Source of the DNA: Isoetes taiwanensis
Taxonomy: Eukaryota; Streptophyta; Lycopodiopsida; Isoetales; Isoetaceae
Assembly (NCBI GenBank): GCA_021234155.1
Contig: JAJEKV010000026.1
Span: 1,738,001-1,802,000 of the forward strand
Length of the DNA: 64,000 bases
Direction: 5' to 3'
Program-made: the position numbers and the translations under genes
Part shown: piece by piece, positions 1 through 11,127 of the stretch
Position numbering within the stretch: the stretch's first letter is position 1
Layout of the letters: each line of letters opens with the position of its first letter
Notes under the pieces: model-generated
Told to the model about the DNA's origin: nothing
Seen by the model: the letters and a program-made list of their open reading frames with translations, nothing else
Database searches by the model: none

Positions 1-134
1 CCACCTACTTTTGGAACAAAAGTAGACAACTTAAGAGTCATTATAATGAAATGTAAACAAAAGGTAAACACAATTTTGAAGATCATGAAACGAATGTTTT
101 TCAATAATGTTTAGCATACTGTACAACCATGACA

Positions 135-843
135 ACCCATGTAATGAATGACCATATCTGCAGATTAGAGAAAGTGGACTAAAAAATAGCACTGTTCTTA
201 GTTTGGGGGACTCCAGCCAACATAACGTTTGTTAAATAATGTGCTGCTAGATATAGTTTAATTTGCAGCGGAGAATACACTAACATCAGTCAATAGCAGG
301 CCTGCACAACAATGGGCAGAAATAGGACATAATCAGTCAAGTAGCATTCAAGAAATAGGAAGACATGCAGCATTGAAAACGTTTTGCCATGGTATCTCTT
401 CATTGAAAGATAATTCTCTCAAAAGGTTCCTTCCCATATCTGATTTCGTATTTGGGTCTTTGATCTCTACTCAAATAAAAAGTACGCAACACCCATGTAA
501 TGAATGAACGTATCTGCAGATTAGAGGAAGTGGACTAAAAATTAGCACTGCCAGTTCTTAGTTTGGGGAACTCCAGGCAACATAACATTTGTTAAATAAT
601 GTGCTGCTAGATATAGTTTAATTTGCAGCAGAGAATACACTAATATCAGTCAATAGCAGGCCTGCAAAACAATGGGAAGAAATAGGACATAAAGTAGCAT
701 TCAAGAAATAGTAAGACATGCAGCATTGAAAACGTTTTGCCATGGTATCTCTTCAATTGAAATATAATTCTCTCAAGAGGTTCCTTCCCATATCTGATTT
801 CGTATTTGGGTCTTTGATCTCTACTCAAATAAAAAGTACGCAA
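135..843. repeat. Tandem duplication, unit about 356 bp
   Basis: Two head-to-tail copies, 135-490 and 491-843, align almost throughout. Both begin with ACCCATGTAATGAATG and end with the same stretch ending AAAAAGTACGCAA. They differ by scattered substitutions and a few short indels; for example the second copy lacks about 9 bases after the word GGACATAA. No coding potential shared by both copies was seen. Confidence 0.9.
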
Positions 844-3420
844 GGGTAGAGGCTCTGTTATACCTGATGAACTTGCAGGAGACGTTATTTTCTTTTCGCA
901 GATCCAAGCCATGCCATTCTCAGTCTCATCATAGCCCTAATCCACTTTGAGATAGCCATCGAATGGCAGATACTGGATCAAAGCGAGGAACGTGAGCACG
1001 CGATGTCCTAATCAGAGTGCATCCATCATTAAACTTGAACAAAAGTTTAGAAAATCGAGCAGAAATGGCACATCTTGTGCTTCCAGAACCACAGAACCAC
1101 GTTTGCCTAATTCAAGATTGAAGGGCCCCTTTTGCCATAGCGAGAAAGAAAGAAGTTTGAAATCGAGACAGAATAATTTAAGGTAGAATTTAGGATCAGG
1201 GACAAACATTCAAGTGGGAAAAAGCCAAGAACTAGGCGATTGATCTACAAAATAAGAAGGAAAGCTTGGAGCTGTGAAATGCCCGAATGGTTTTAGCATG
1301 GACGGCCTTAAACTGGCCAGAAATTGCCCTTATAAAGGATAGCGCTTCTCCGATCCTCATTCCGGCAAACATACCGTAGTTATGAAGCGGCATCGTATTT
1401 GATTGGCAACGAGGGATGCAAAGCAGAAAATAAAGCGGCAAGAAACAAAGAGACAAGTAAAATCTATCTACGAAGGAAACATGTAACGAGATGTCAAGAT
1501 CCTCAGAAAGATATTATTACCAAATGGCACTACAAAGAATCTTCTTCCGGAGCCGGATTCCAGTTGCAAGCACAAATCCAGTACTTATGATTCGGGGATT
1601 ACCAGTTTGCATCTTCACATTTCAGATCAGATGATTCACAGATTTGATCGGCAATGCGGCGCGCAAAAATTTCTATAATATATATTTGTAATAAGCAAGT
1701 AGGCCAAAAAATTTATTTACGTATTGGAATAAAAAGGAAACTCTACAAACTCTACAATATTGATGAAATAAGTAAGGGAAATTTATAAAAATGCCCTTGT
1801 ATTTTAGCAAAATTGTTGAAATGGTCGTGTATTTTATTAAATTATCAAAATGCCCTTGTTCTGCGACAAAAATTGACCTCAAAATTGTTCCTCTGCACTA
1901 ACTGCTCTTGGCACAATGAACTTCCGCGGCCGAATGTCTGGCGTTTGGATGATCTAAGATGCCCTTTTTGCCGCGTCCCTAAGCCCCAATTCATCAATCT
2001 ATCTGGCCCAATTTTTTTTACACCGGACCATTATTTGGGCAAGGAGGTGATCTGGCCTATTGGGCGAGACTGATGATAAGCCATCAGAACAAAGGAGAGA
2101 ATAGGGAGAGCATGGAGTAAAAAGTGTGAAGCAAGATTTATCAGAACTAAAAAAGAGCTTCACAGAATAGCCATAAATTGTCTATTTTGCATTAGAAGAG
2201 ATGGGCTAGGCGTCTCCTATTTTGCTATGTCGTCTGTGAGGAGAGCATTATAGATCCAAGGATATGGCAGTTGCTTCGGCTGAGATTGGCAATAACCAGC
2301 AATAGCAGTGCAACCTTAAGGATTGGGCTCGCCGTAGAACAGATGATACTAAGGGCAAATTTAAATCTTAAAAGCTTCAAAATCGTGGAGTTGAAACGCC
2401 CTGTGTAGTTCAAAATCGTGGAGTTAAAAAATTGTGGAGTTAAAAATCGTGGAGTTGCTAGGAATAGATCAAGCAGTGGAGAAAGCAACGGGTTCTCATG
2501 CTAATTTTATCACTGTCATTGTTGGTCGAATTGTCATGCGCCCGCAGAAGTTTTAAAAAGCATGCAGAGAATTATTGCGGGAGATGATTAGAAGAATCTT
2601 CCTCCCCCCTAACGCAAGCTCTTGTAAAATTAAACATGGGCTAGATATGGCCGAAAATAGGAGGAGAACTGCTTGAAATTGTGCCATGCCTCGCCACAAC
2701 ATGGATCCAATTACCATGTCTTTAATTACCAGCTCCTTCGAATTCAAAAATCCCAACATGACACGGAAACCTCACTGTTTGCTTCACAAGAAATGCAAGG
2801 CAGAGAACCCACCTCAGAAAAAGAAAAACTGCTGTATTTGCCAGATTTGGCGAAGAAAAGAATCCCAGCACAGAAGGAATAGTTCCGCCGTCGGCTTGGC
2901 CCCTGTGTCGCCATCTCCCTCTCTTCTTCACTTTCCATGGAACTCCGTATCCCGCAGCCAAGTTCAGAAACTAAGACCTCGAAACTAAGAAACTAAGACC
3001 TCGACAACCCTAAAAAAACCCACAACCCTAAAAATATCTAGCATTGCCACCACCACAGGATTTGCCCCCTTTTCTAAAATCAACGACTAACAAAAGGGTG
3101 CACTCTAGAAATACTATTTAGTACACCTGGATGAATACGGCCACCAAATCATATGAAAATCTTAGAGAAAACAGTACAAAAACAGAAAAAAACCCCCTGT
3201 TATAATGCTAGATATTGCATTAGAAAAAACTGGACGTACCTGACAGTCTCGACTGACTCTTCCCATCTCCGTGCCCAATTTTTTACTGATTTTCTAATTT
3301 TTTGGGCCTTAGATTTGCAAAAGTAGAGATCTGATGGTGCAAAATAAGCCACATCAGATTTTGATGACATGTAAATTACACGTGGATAGGCTAGAATTTG
3401 AGGAAAGGCTGTAGGGCCGG
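844..3420. other. Non-coding stretch, no gene recognised
   Basis: Only short unrelated open frames occur here and none resembles a known family. The only structure noted is the small tandem motif at 2377-2457. A possible minus-strand first exon near 865-912 is discussed among the rejected items. Confidence 0.5.
2377..2457. repeat. Short tandem motif, 4 copies of AAAATYGTGGAGTT
   Basis: The 14-base motif AAAATCGTGGAGTT, or a one-base variant, recurs four times within about 80 bases with uneven spacing. It is a small local expansion with no visible function. Confidence 0.75.
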
Positions 3421-3421
3421 T

Positions 3422-3482
3422 AAAAAAAAAAAAAAAGGTGCTGCGCACGGAGAGTTGCCCTCCATGGCCGGAGAGTGAAATG
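3422..3482. repeat. Hairpin-bearing dispersed repeat, copy a
   Basis: A run of 15 A is followed by GGTGCTGCGCACGGAGAG and an imperfect hairpin of the form GGAG-AGTTGC-CCTCC. The same 45-base block recurs at 7359-7406, where the palindrome ACGGAGGGTTGCCCTCCGT is perfect. The homopolymer at one edge suggests a retroposed end. The family is not identified. Confidence 0.6.
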
Positions 3483-4568
3483 GATAGTATAAATAATAGA
3501 AACGTTAAATGATTTAAGCTCACTGCATAAGAGCGACAATACCAATAGGAATTGTTGAGATAATAACCCCTGCCACAGGAATAAACGATGATAAGATCCT
3601 AAGCAAAATGGTGCAGAGGGATATTCTAGCATATACACTTTCTTATACTAGTCTATAACCAACAATCACTTATGATGGATAATGCATGGATTATAATACC
3701 AGTTTTCACATAGCCCGCATTAAAGCTGTGAGTATAGAATCAGATAGCCACGAATAACCACGAATAACCACGAATAGGAACTGTAAAATGTATAAACACG
3801 AAATCTATATGATTACATAATACAAGAACGTGTAATGACAGTATGTTTTTTATTTACATCAAAGTCAAAAACAAAGGATTCAAGTATCCATATAATACAC
3901 TAAGCTACTACTAATCTTGGGCTATTCCTCCCATTCAGTTTTGGCTGCAGCATACCATCGGATGTACTTGAATTCTCAACAAATATGCCTTTTCCATAAA
4001 ATGCCATGGAACGATTACATGAGTGCCATTTTGTGTACGCATTTCGTGGGTTTATTTATAGGCTCATGTATCCAATTTTTGCAACAAAAGTGTACATAAG
4101 ACACGACCAAAAAGACAATGCTGCTTTGAAAATCTGAAGACAGTCAAACATTGGGCCAAATATAAGCACATTCGAATAAGTATATAACCTTGAATTCTGG
4201 GTTTTCTTAAACAAAATGCTAAAATGTACTTGTTTCGACAAACCTTTTTCAAGTATGATTATCCTATAGAGAATACAGATTGTAAAACTTGGGTAAAAAG
4301 CTTGTTTCTATTTTTCATAAAGTTTTCACTGGCTTAACACCGATTAAGGACTGCTTACAAGTTTCTCTTTCATTTGTAACACAAAAGCTTACCATCTTTG
4401 GCTTTCGTCAGCCATGTGCTTCTGGAACACTCCAGAAAATAATTCAAGGTAAGCATATCCGAAACAATTTGGCTTTGGAGCTTAAGTTGGCATGGCAACT
4501 TTAAGCTCGTGCCACAAACTCTACCAAGATGATCATACAATAAAAATCATTTTCAAGAAGACTAAAGA
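3483..4568. other. Non-coding stretch
   Basis: AT-rich sequence with no recognisable gene. A triplet of CACGAATAAC around 3750 is the only repetition noted. Confidence 0.45.
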
Positions 4569-5266
4569 ATGTTGTCGATTCGCGTAGCGAATCGGCATTC
4601 TTGCTCAAGACGAGCATGCATGCATTGCATGCGTCGCATGCATGCATCGCATGCGTTTTGGGCCGTTCTTCAGGTTGGGCGTTTGCTACTTATTGCGGAG
4701 TTCTTCATCGACGTTTCATCGGCGCTTCCTCTTCTCTCAGCAGTACCTTATTCTCTTTGAACCCACCCTCCCCCCCTTCTTTGTTTATTATATTTTGTAC
4801 AAGTTCTGTTTATCGTGTTTTTCCACCCGGTGGGTGATGCTTTTTTTCCACCCACTGGGTGATGCTATTCTCTGGTATGTTTCTCGTTTGTTGTGTTGGT
4901 GATGTGCAGGTACAGGTTGGCGAGCGCCATCCGTTTTGACTTCTCCATGCGGGGGTTTTTGGGAGCTATTCTATGCCTTACGTTTGTCTAAGCCCCTTGT
5001 CGAAGGCTTATCACTAGGGTTTTTCCTCGAAAACCCGAAAGGGCGAGGTTTTTTAATCCCGGTGATAAGCTTTCGGCAGGTACATCAGCCACTCATCTAT
5101 TAGCATTGTATTTGTTTTTGGGGTCCAAATGATATAATTGGATTTTCCCTTTATTTTTCGTGGGTAGTTCGCATGTGTGCGGCTATCCACTGTCCACCAT
5201 TGTAGAAATCTGCTGAGATGAATGAGAAGCCTATCTAGGGCGCTTTGTTGGTTTCATGCGAGTCGC
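4569..5266 (+). mobile_element. Solo terminal region (A-B) of the YR-element family
   Basis: The block begins with the palindrome CGATTCGCGTAGCGAATCG (4576-4594) and runs through the family's shared words: CGAGCATGCATGC, CATCGGCGCTTCC, TCAGCAGTACC and ATTCTCTTTGAA. It then contains two CCACCC/GGGTG hairpins (4817-4865), the structured core (4996-5080) and a conserved tail. It ends at 5238-5266 in a B-type end (GGGCGCTTTGTTGGTTTC). It matches 49775-50414 closely. Only one A segment and one B segment are present with no internal region, as expected if A1 and A2 recombined and left a solo terminus. Assignment to a tyrosine-recombinase family rests on the related element at 41.7-44.3 kb. Confidence 0.65.
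4996..5080 (+). ncRNA. Covarying structured RNA core, ENE-like (copy 1)
   Basis: The arms 4996-5014 and 5062-5080 pair over 19 positions with only Watson-Crick and G-U pairs. Inside, GGG and CCC extend the stem. A run of 5 U on the 5' side faces 6 U on the 3' side, and an upper hairpin has the stem CCUC/GAGG capped by CCC-GAAA-GGG (a GNRA tetraloop). This lower stem, U-rich internal loop and upper stem match the layout of ENE triple-helix elements, which bind A-rich RNA. A competing hairpin (GGGUUUU with AAAACCC) is also possible. Three other copies are in this window. The function is inferred. Confidence 0.5.
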
Positions 5267-5491
5267 AGTGCAAGAATGAGCAATTTACCACAGCGCATGT
5301 GTAGCCTCCTCATGTTGCCTTTTCTCTGCACGCCCGTAATCCTTATTCTCACATAACACTGAGCTTCATGATACCAACTGAATAATATTTTATTACACAT
5401 TGCCTTTATGACAAAGAAGAAAACAATAGCTTCTACGTTTGCACATCTATAATACATGTCCCATTGTCTAGTGGACAATGAATATGGCGGC

Positions 5492-6990
5492 TTATCTTCG
5501 TTGAAAGTTAAGCATCTTGATGCAAATAGCAAACATACAGGCAAAGAAAACTGCAAAACCCAGCAGCACAACTGCAACTATTCCAATGAAATTATGTTCG
5601 AATCCATACGTGTCTTTTAGGTACTTTGAAATAGTCAGACCACTGTCCATTTCCACATTGATGTCACTATATTGAGAGGCAATAAGCCCATATACTGTCC
5701 ATGCTACAGGGCAGATCCAATAATACCAAATCCACCATCCGGAAATTTTTCATTGATTCGGAAGGAAATGTTAGAAACCAAAAATCATGTTGCAAATGGG
5801 AAATCTTTTTTACGCCAACTCACCAGCACGGGATCATAAAACCCGCAAACAAATTGAATAACGAATAGAAAGAAGATCTTTGTTATGGCAAAGACCTCGT
5901 GATTTGGTGTGACGGATCTTGCCATCATACCATAATATGTGAAGTAGAGGAGTAACAAACATATAGTATACGGATACGGAAGAACTTCTTCAACGTCCAC
6001 TCAAAGTTGATCATTGCATATGTAAGGAAAGCATACAAGACGGACCGAAAGAAAATGTATCGTGCCGATGATAACCTGTAAAATCATGTCTTATTATTAA
6101 GAAAATGATTCAAGTATCTCACATTCTTCTACTTAATGGTACGTTATATCCCTTTACCCGCGCTATGGCATAAGGCGGTCTGAGAATACATCCCACCGCT
6201 CGTTCTCGATAGAAAACTATCGCGCTCGGTGTCCACGACCGGTTGGACTTTGTGGCGAGTTTGATATTCCAAGAAATATTACAGAAGATACATAGCTCCC
6301 AATATTGTTGCGGGTTTTGTTGTTTTTGCCTATAAAAACATACAAATTTACATCGATATGACACCTCAATGCATTTCGGAAAGTGAAAACCAACTTACCA
6401 CTTCGTCCTATTCTCCAAAATATTGTACGAAAATAAATGCAGCTACTAGGGTGAAGAACACTCGATCAAGTTGTAATCTGGCTGCACCAATATGTCCAAT
6501 AGTGCTTCCATAGGTAGCATTTAAACCGCCCCCGTGTTGATAGAGAATATTATGTATCAAAATGTAAATCTTTTGTCCCCTGAGCAGGAAAACGAGAAAG
6601 TTCCTTGACAAGTGCTTTGTTGCTTTGGAATGAGATTACGCAGGCAAGGCGTTACAATACGTTCATCTAAGATCACCAATTGTCCCTACTGAAAAAGTCC
6701 ACTTCTTGGTATAGTTCGAATTTGAGTAGATTTACGCAAAAAGTCTACTTGCATCTTCTGTTCGGCTGAAGTTGAACTGACTTCCAACATGCATGTTGCC
6801 GGATTATATCCATCTGTAATTTTAGGAACTCCAGGAATTGCCTGATTTAAAACAACGTAGCTTAGGTGAGCTGCTTGCTCTGTTTAAAGTAAGAAGAGTT
6901 AATGATTCAAATCTCTATGTCCTACCTCAAAATATTCAACGAGTTTATGAGACATGCGTCCAAGTACACCTGTTGTGCTGCCATATTCAT
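5492..6990 (-). pseudogene. PDR-type ABCG transporter, C-terminal third, decayed
   Basis: Reading the minus strand from 6950 down, successive pieces match the region from the end of the second nucleotide-binding domain through the second membrane domain of full-size ABCG (PDR) transporters. The pieces are HKLVEYFE, then an intron, [17 protein letters not shown] (near 6830), LVKELSRFPAQGTKDLHF (near 6600), VFFTLVAAFIF (near 6440), VIFLGISNS and VFYRERAVG (6190-6330), YAMINFEW (near 6020), LLYFTYYGMMA and SVTPNHEV (5880-5960), and YYWICPVAWTVYG (near 5720). The normal family ending, IKMLNFQRR followed by a stop, lies at 5492. Neighbouring pieces fall in different frames, with several frameshifts and a stop after HFDT. 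The first two thirds of the gene are missing. PDR transporters export metabolites and hormones at the plasma membrane; this copy cannot encode one. Confidence 0.88.
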
Positions 6991-7079
6991 CAAATCCGAG
7001 CTTCCGTCTGCCCTCCCAGTTAACAGGGAACATCTGAAATTCAGAAGGCAGGTACTGCATCTAGCTATCTAGTTATGGC

Positions 7080-7262
7080 AGTGCCGGTTATCCAGTTTCC
7101 ACACCGCCCGCCCAAGAACACTGGCGACCGCCAGTTTACCTCCAACATCAGGTTTTGAGCAGTCACCAGCATATCCTAGGGATATTCTAGGATATACCTA
7201 GGATATGCCAAAAGCCCACATAAACAAGGGTTTGCCCCCTAGGGGCAACCCAAAAAAAAAAC
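7080..7262 (+). repeat. SINE-like dispersed repeat, divergent copy
   Basis: The 3' half matches the repeats at 8978-9240 and 14781-15052. It has the words GCAGTCAC and ATATGCCAAAA and the shared end ACATAAACAAGGGTTTGC, followed by a hairpin (GGGTTTGCCCC-CTA-GGGGCAACCC overall) and an A run. The 5' half is diverged. Confidence 0.6.
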
Positions 7263-7358
7263 AGATCATAAGTAATAGACTCTACATTCAAAATACATGT
7301 GCAACCTTAAGAATTTTGCGCAATTAAGTTTCGAACACCCAGGCCGCCAAAGAAACAA

Positions 7359-7406
7359 GGTGCTGCGCACGGAGGGTTGCCCTCCGTGACCCGAGGGTGA
7401 AGTGAC
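7359..7406. repeat. Hairpin-bearing dispersed repeat, copy b
   Basis: It matches the block at 3437-3482, starting GGTGCTGCGCACGGAG, and contains the perfect palindromic hairpin ACGGAGGGTTGCCCTCCGT. A 20-bp direct repeat, CCAGTCCACGTAAGTAGATA, lies just downstream (about 7459 and 7508). Confidence 0.6.
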
Positions 7407-8977
7407 TTTATAATGATAAAGTTAGACTCGCACATCGTATTTGCATCCCAATAGTAGCCAGTCCACGTAAGTAGATAAATGAAATCGTAAAGCATATGAT
7501 AATAGCCAGTCCACGTAAGTAGATAATTGAACAAATAAGAATATAGATTAGTTATCTATAGTCATGATTTCCTTCTATAGGGAAGGGCCATTAATGAAAG
7601 ACCATGTGGATCTTATTACAAATACTAATACATTTTCTATTGAAAAGATAATTTTCGCCAATAGTGGATCAAACTCTACTTGTTCTATGAACTTAGACCA
7701 CAGATGAAGTAGATAAAATAAGTGGGTCCAATCTGACCGTCAATCTTGATCCACAATAGGGGCAGCATTTGAATGTTCCCTTACTATGTTTTGATGTTGT
7801 CTTCGGATTTGTACTATAAAATTATATAGCTTAATTGATCACCGCATAAAATGCCCATTACACTTTGTTTCGTGCTATTTTATCTTCATTCCAAGTTACT
7901 AAGAATACATGGAGACTTATTAATAAGAACTAAAAGTTGCATTCAATGTTAATAAGAGATCCACTTAAGACGAAAAGGTAACAATTTTCCACTAACTTGG
8001 AGCAAGCAATTTTTTTTTTATGAAAGCAACGCGGTGAACAAAACAAAAACCAAGGTTGTGTGCAAATTATTACAAGACAAAGGGCCTATAGAGAGATTCA
8101 AATTCAGATTCAGATTCAGATTTAGATAGATAGAAAGGAGATGAAAGGTTGACAGCAAAGAATGATAATAAAGAAATGACTTGAAATTTGAATGTGTAAA
8201 ATTAACCCAAAGAATGGAGACATGGTATAAGGTTTAGATCCCAATGAAAACATTGGACATACTTCAATACTTGAAAGTTGTTCCAATGTTGGAAGAACTT
8301 TTTACATCCATTAGAGGCAAGAGGAAGTGAACTTGTTTGATCAATTGACCACAAGATCAGTATCAAAAGATTGATCTATAGAATTGATCGGTCGATGGTG
8401 ATCAATGGATAGAAGATAAATGCAACAGCACCCATAATATAGCCATCTTTATGTACACGGATCTGCATATGCAAACACATCAAGTTACAAGTACATCACA
8501 TTGTTAAAAATGGATGTGATACCATCTAAAAGGAAATATATGATGCACCGCAGATGCAATAGATGATAGATAGAAACCTCTTTATCAAGAAATACGTCCT
8601 GCTTACTTTCCAGTGCGATTTTCTCGCTTTCTTTGGCCAGATTCTTCATCTTCGTCAAATTTTTTCCAATTTGAAAACCCTTTCTACCTCACGAAACATG
8701 CATCTGATTTGCTGGATCAAGGGGAAGCTTCGGAGTTGGAATCCGTTCTATCCCCTTTGATCAATTTGCCACACACCAATCCTGAATTAATCTTCGCAAA
8801 GTATGATTTGGGACCAAATCTTGGGTCTCAAGCTCCCGCATACTTGCTGGACATGTATTATGTCCTTGCTCAAACCATTGCTCAATACTAGATCTGTCGT
8901 AAGTAAGCCCTGTGCATAAAATCACCATATCTCGCATCAGTTCTAGCGAAATGGGGCACCGGAACAGAGGAGGTATT
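7407..8977. other. No recognised gene; one unassigned open frame at 8613-8891
   Basis: Mostly AT-rich non-coding sequence with a CAGATT microsatellite near 8100-8125. The plus-strand frame 8613-8891 (92 codons) is open and contains the segment LLDQGEASELESVLSPL, but I do not recognise it. Because a poly(A)-tailed retroposed sequence lies downstream, it may be part of an old retroelement. I see no clear start context or splice partners. Confidence 0.35.
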
Positions 8978-9240
8978 CAAATTTGAAGCTGCAGCTTGTT
9001 GGGTGCCATGGACTGATTATTTTGATTGGAATTGACATGTGCAGAGCCTAAACCCAACTTCATTCCGATTATGCAGTTCCGATAGCACTGACAGATAAGA
9101 GGGCTGACCGAGAATTTACTGGCAACAGCCAGTTTGTAGCAGTCACTATAATATCTTAGGCATATGCTGGCATATGCCTGGATATGCCAAAAACCCACAT
9201 AAACAAGGGTTTGCCCCCCCCTAGGGGCAACCCAAAAAAG
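8978..9240 (+). repeat. SINE-like dispersed repeat, copy A
   Basis: About 260 bp nearly identical to 14781-15052, both starting CAAATTTGAAGCTGCAGC. It carries the internal palindrome GCATATGCTGGCATATGC and ends in a GGGTTTGCC/GGGGCAACCC hairpin followed by A residues. An A-rich 3' end and same-orientation copies of constant length suggest a SINE or similar retroposon, but no clear RNA polymerase III A and B boxes were found. Confidence 0.7.
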
Positions 9241-9529
9241 GTATTGATGCAACTTGTGACCAAAGACTTATTAGTGTGCAAAACAAAAAAATGATCAAAA
9301 AATGGCCTTTATTACAATCAATATACATGGCTAAACTTGGGCCATTGATGAAACACATTTATAAAGGCTCACCTAAATTTTAAGTTCTATAAAGATTCTC
9401 CAGATTATCTAAATCTCTATAAAGACTCATCTAGATTCCTAGTATTTTATTAGCCCATCTACGTGCAGTAGAATTATAGATTGTCGTAACGCAGTGGACT
9501 CGCCTTTACCAGATTGTATAGTTGTGAAG

Positions 9530-10216
9530 AGCGGGCCTTGGTATAAAAAGCTGGATCTTAAGCTTCTGAATGGTCCAGAATTAACCTTTGTTTCCTGATA
9601 AGGAAGCTTTTGTTAGCTTTCGTCAAGGTACTCGTGCGTCTCAGACATTTGTTCAACATTCCTCCCAAGTTCAAGCTCCCATTGTTATTTCTTCATCTAT
9701 ACATGATCAACCTTTGCCGGTTGCTTTGCATTCCTCGGCTATGGAAGATGCTCTAGATACAGTTCCGGTGGTGTCATCCTTAGCACCATCAACTGCACCT
9801 ATAGTTCCTACTACTCTCCACGTTGCTGCTTCTGAGGTTGTTATGGCTGATGGTCCTAATCTTCAGTGCACTAAAGAGTCATGGCAACAGGTCAATTGGA
9901 AGAAGGCAGTGAGGAAGAAGTCTGTGGTATCATCTCATGAGGCTATCTTGCCTCGCACTATTCAATGGCATGAGAATTTGATGTCTGTTGATGATCATCT
10001 CGATGACGTAGAACATGATGACTGTGATGAGGCCATTAAACGCCTCAAGGTGGCACAAGGATTATGATTATACTCTGTGTATGGGTGGTTTTGCTTAGTG
10101 GACTATTTCGTCCTCTAGGTTTTGAGTCCCATGTCACAGGTCTCTTGTATGTATCTTGATTTTCCTTGATAATAAATAGTCGTTCTTCAAAAAAAAAAAA
10201 AAAAAAAAAAAAAAAA
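9530..10216 (+). mobile_element. Poly(A)-tailed retroposed sequence with an open frame
   Basis: An uninterrupted frame, 9588-10067 (159 codons), is followed by about 120 bases of 3' sequence with an AATAAA signal (10171-10176) and then 28 A (10189-10216). The protein is rich in Ser, Val and Pro, then acidic, with a tryptophan-lysine patch (ESWQQVNWKKAVRKK), and it matches nothing I can name with confidence. Plant LINE ORF1 proteins sometimes look like this. The 3' end (AATAAA, then CGTTCTTC before the A tract) resembles that of the minus-strand LINE at 25.65 kb, so a truncated or ORF2-deleted LINE is the best guess. No target duplication was found and the 5' boundary is uncertain. Confidence 0.5.
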
Positions 10217-11127
10217 TGTAGCACACGTTTCGGAGATCTATAGGATACATGTTCCTAAGATTGTCACCATTTGGAGTAGTTCCTTGCATCGTCTCAAGAA
10301 TATTGAACCAAATGGCATTGCTAAATGGTTTTTGCATCTATAATCCAATTGATATTGTATTTCAAGATTTTCAAGACGATGAAAGAAGATGTTATCATGG
10401 GAAAGGAAAAAGGAAGGAATGTTTTCTAGCAAGTCGTTGGTACACTGGTGAAAGACATTATTACAACGTATCACATTTCATATTGATTTCCATTTCATAT
10501 TGATTCCCATAAATGTAGGCATAGAAAAGGCCACAAATTGTATAAAAAAGTACTTACAACTTTGATAATTAGTTCTCCCAAGTGCTGGTAAACAATTCTC
10601 AAAATGTCATAAAAAGTTGGCTATTGGCATATTTGCAAACTATTGGACACATGTTAGCAAAGTTTGCAAGTGTTCAAAGTATTTGCAAGTGTTCAAAGTG
10701 AATATCCATTGGTCCACATCCTAGCAAAATCATCCAACACAAGCAAAAGAGGGGACAGGGGCGTTAGTAAATCATCTTGTAAATTGATATACCTTTTCAT
10801 AAGACACATCAGGCTAAAAATATCTATCTAAAAAATTCCAGGGCATTGAAAAGCCTAGTGGATTGAATCAACCATCAACCCTATAAAGAAAACAATAGGA
10901 TAGGCATTGCGAGCTCTCAAGAATATTTGTATCCACATGCAAGTCACAAAAATGGTTGTAAAGCTTTCCACACATTCATGAACCCTATGAGACACAACAA
11001 TTTCATTCTTTTGCCCCACCATAATCAAAGCATCTACAAAACCTACTCCAAATCATCTAAATACTATAGAGAAGATGCATGACTAAAGGCCTTGCTCCTC
11101 AAATCGACATTATTCTTGGTATTGGAT
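10217..11127. other. No recognised gene
   Basis: No supported coding region. A short direct repeat, GCAAGTGTTCAAAGT, occurs twice at about 10665-10700. The rest is unremarkable. Confidence 0.45.

Noticed and set aside
865-912. Possible first exon on the minus strand (MAWICEKKITSPASSS, then a CAG|GTATAAC donor)
   Set aside because: The donor looks good, but no second exon or family match was found in the 860 bases to the window edge.
5001-5075. Hammerhead or twister self-cleaving ribozyme in the structured core
   Set aside because: Neither strand has the hammerhead CUGANGA and GAAA pair, and the twister core words are absent.
5001-5075. Bacterial-type terminator (GC hairpin followed by T run)
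   Set aside because: The U tracts flank the hairpin symmetrically inside a longer stem, and the context is eukaryotic.
9588-10067. Ordinary single-exon protein gene
   Set aside because: The frame is directly followed by a poly(A) tail in genomic DNA, so it is more likely retroposed.
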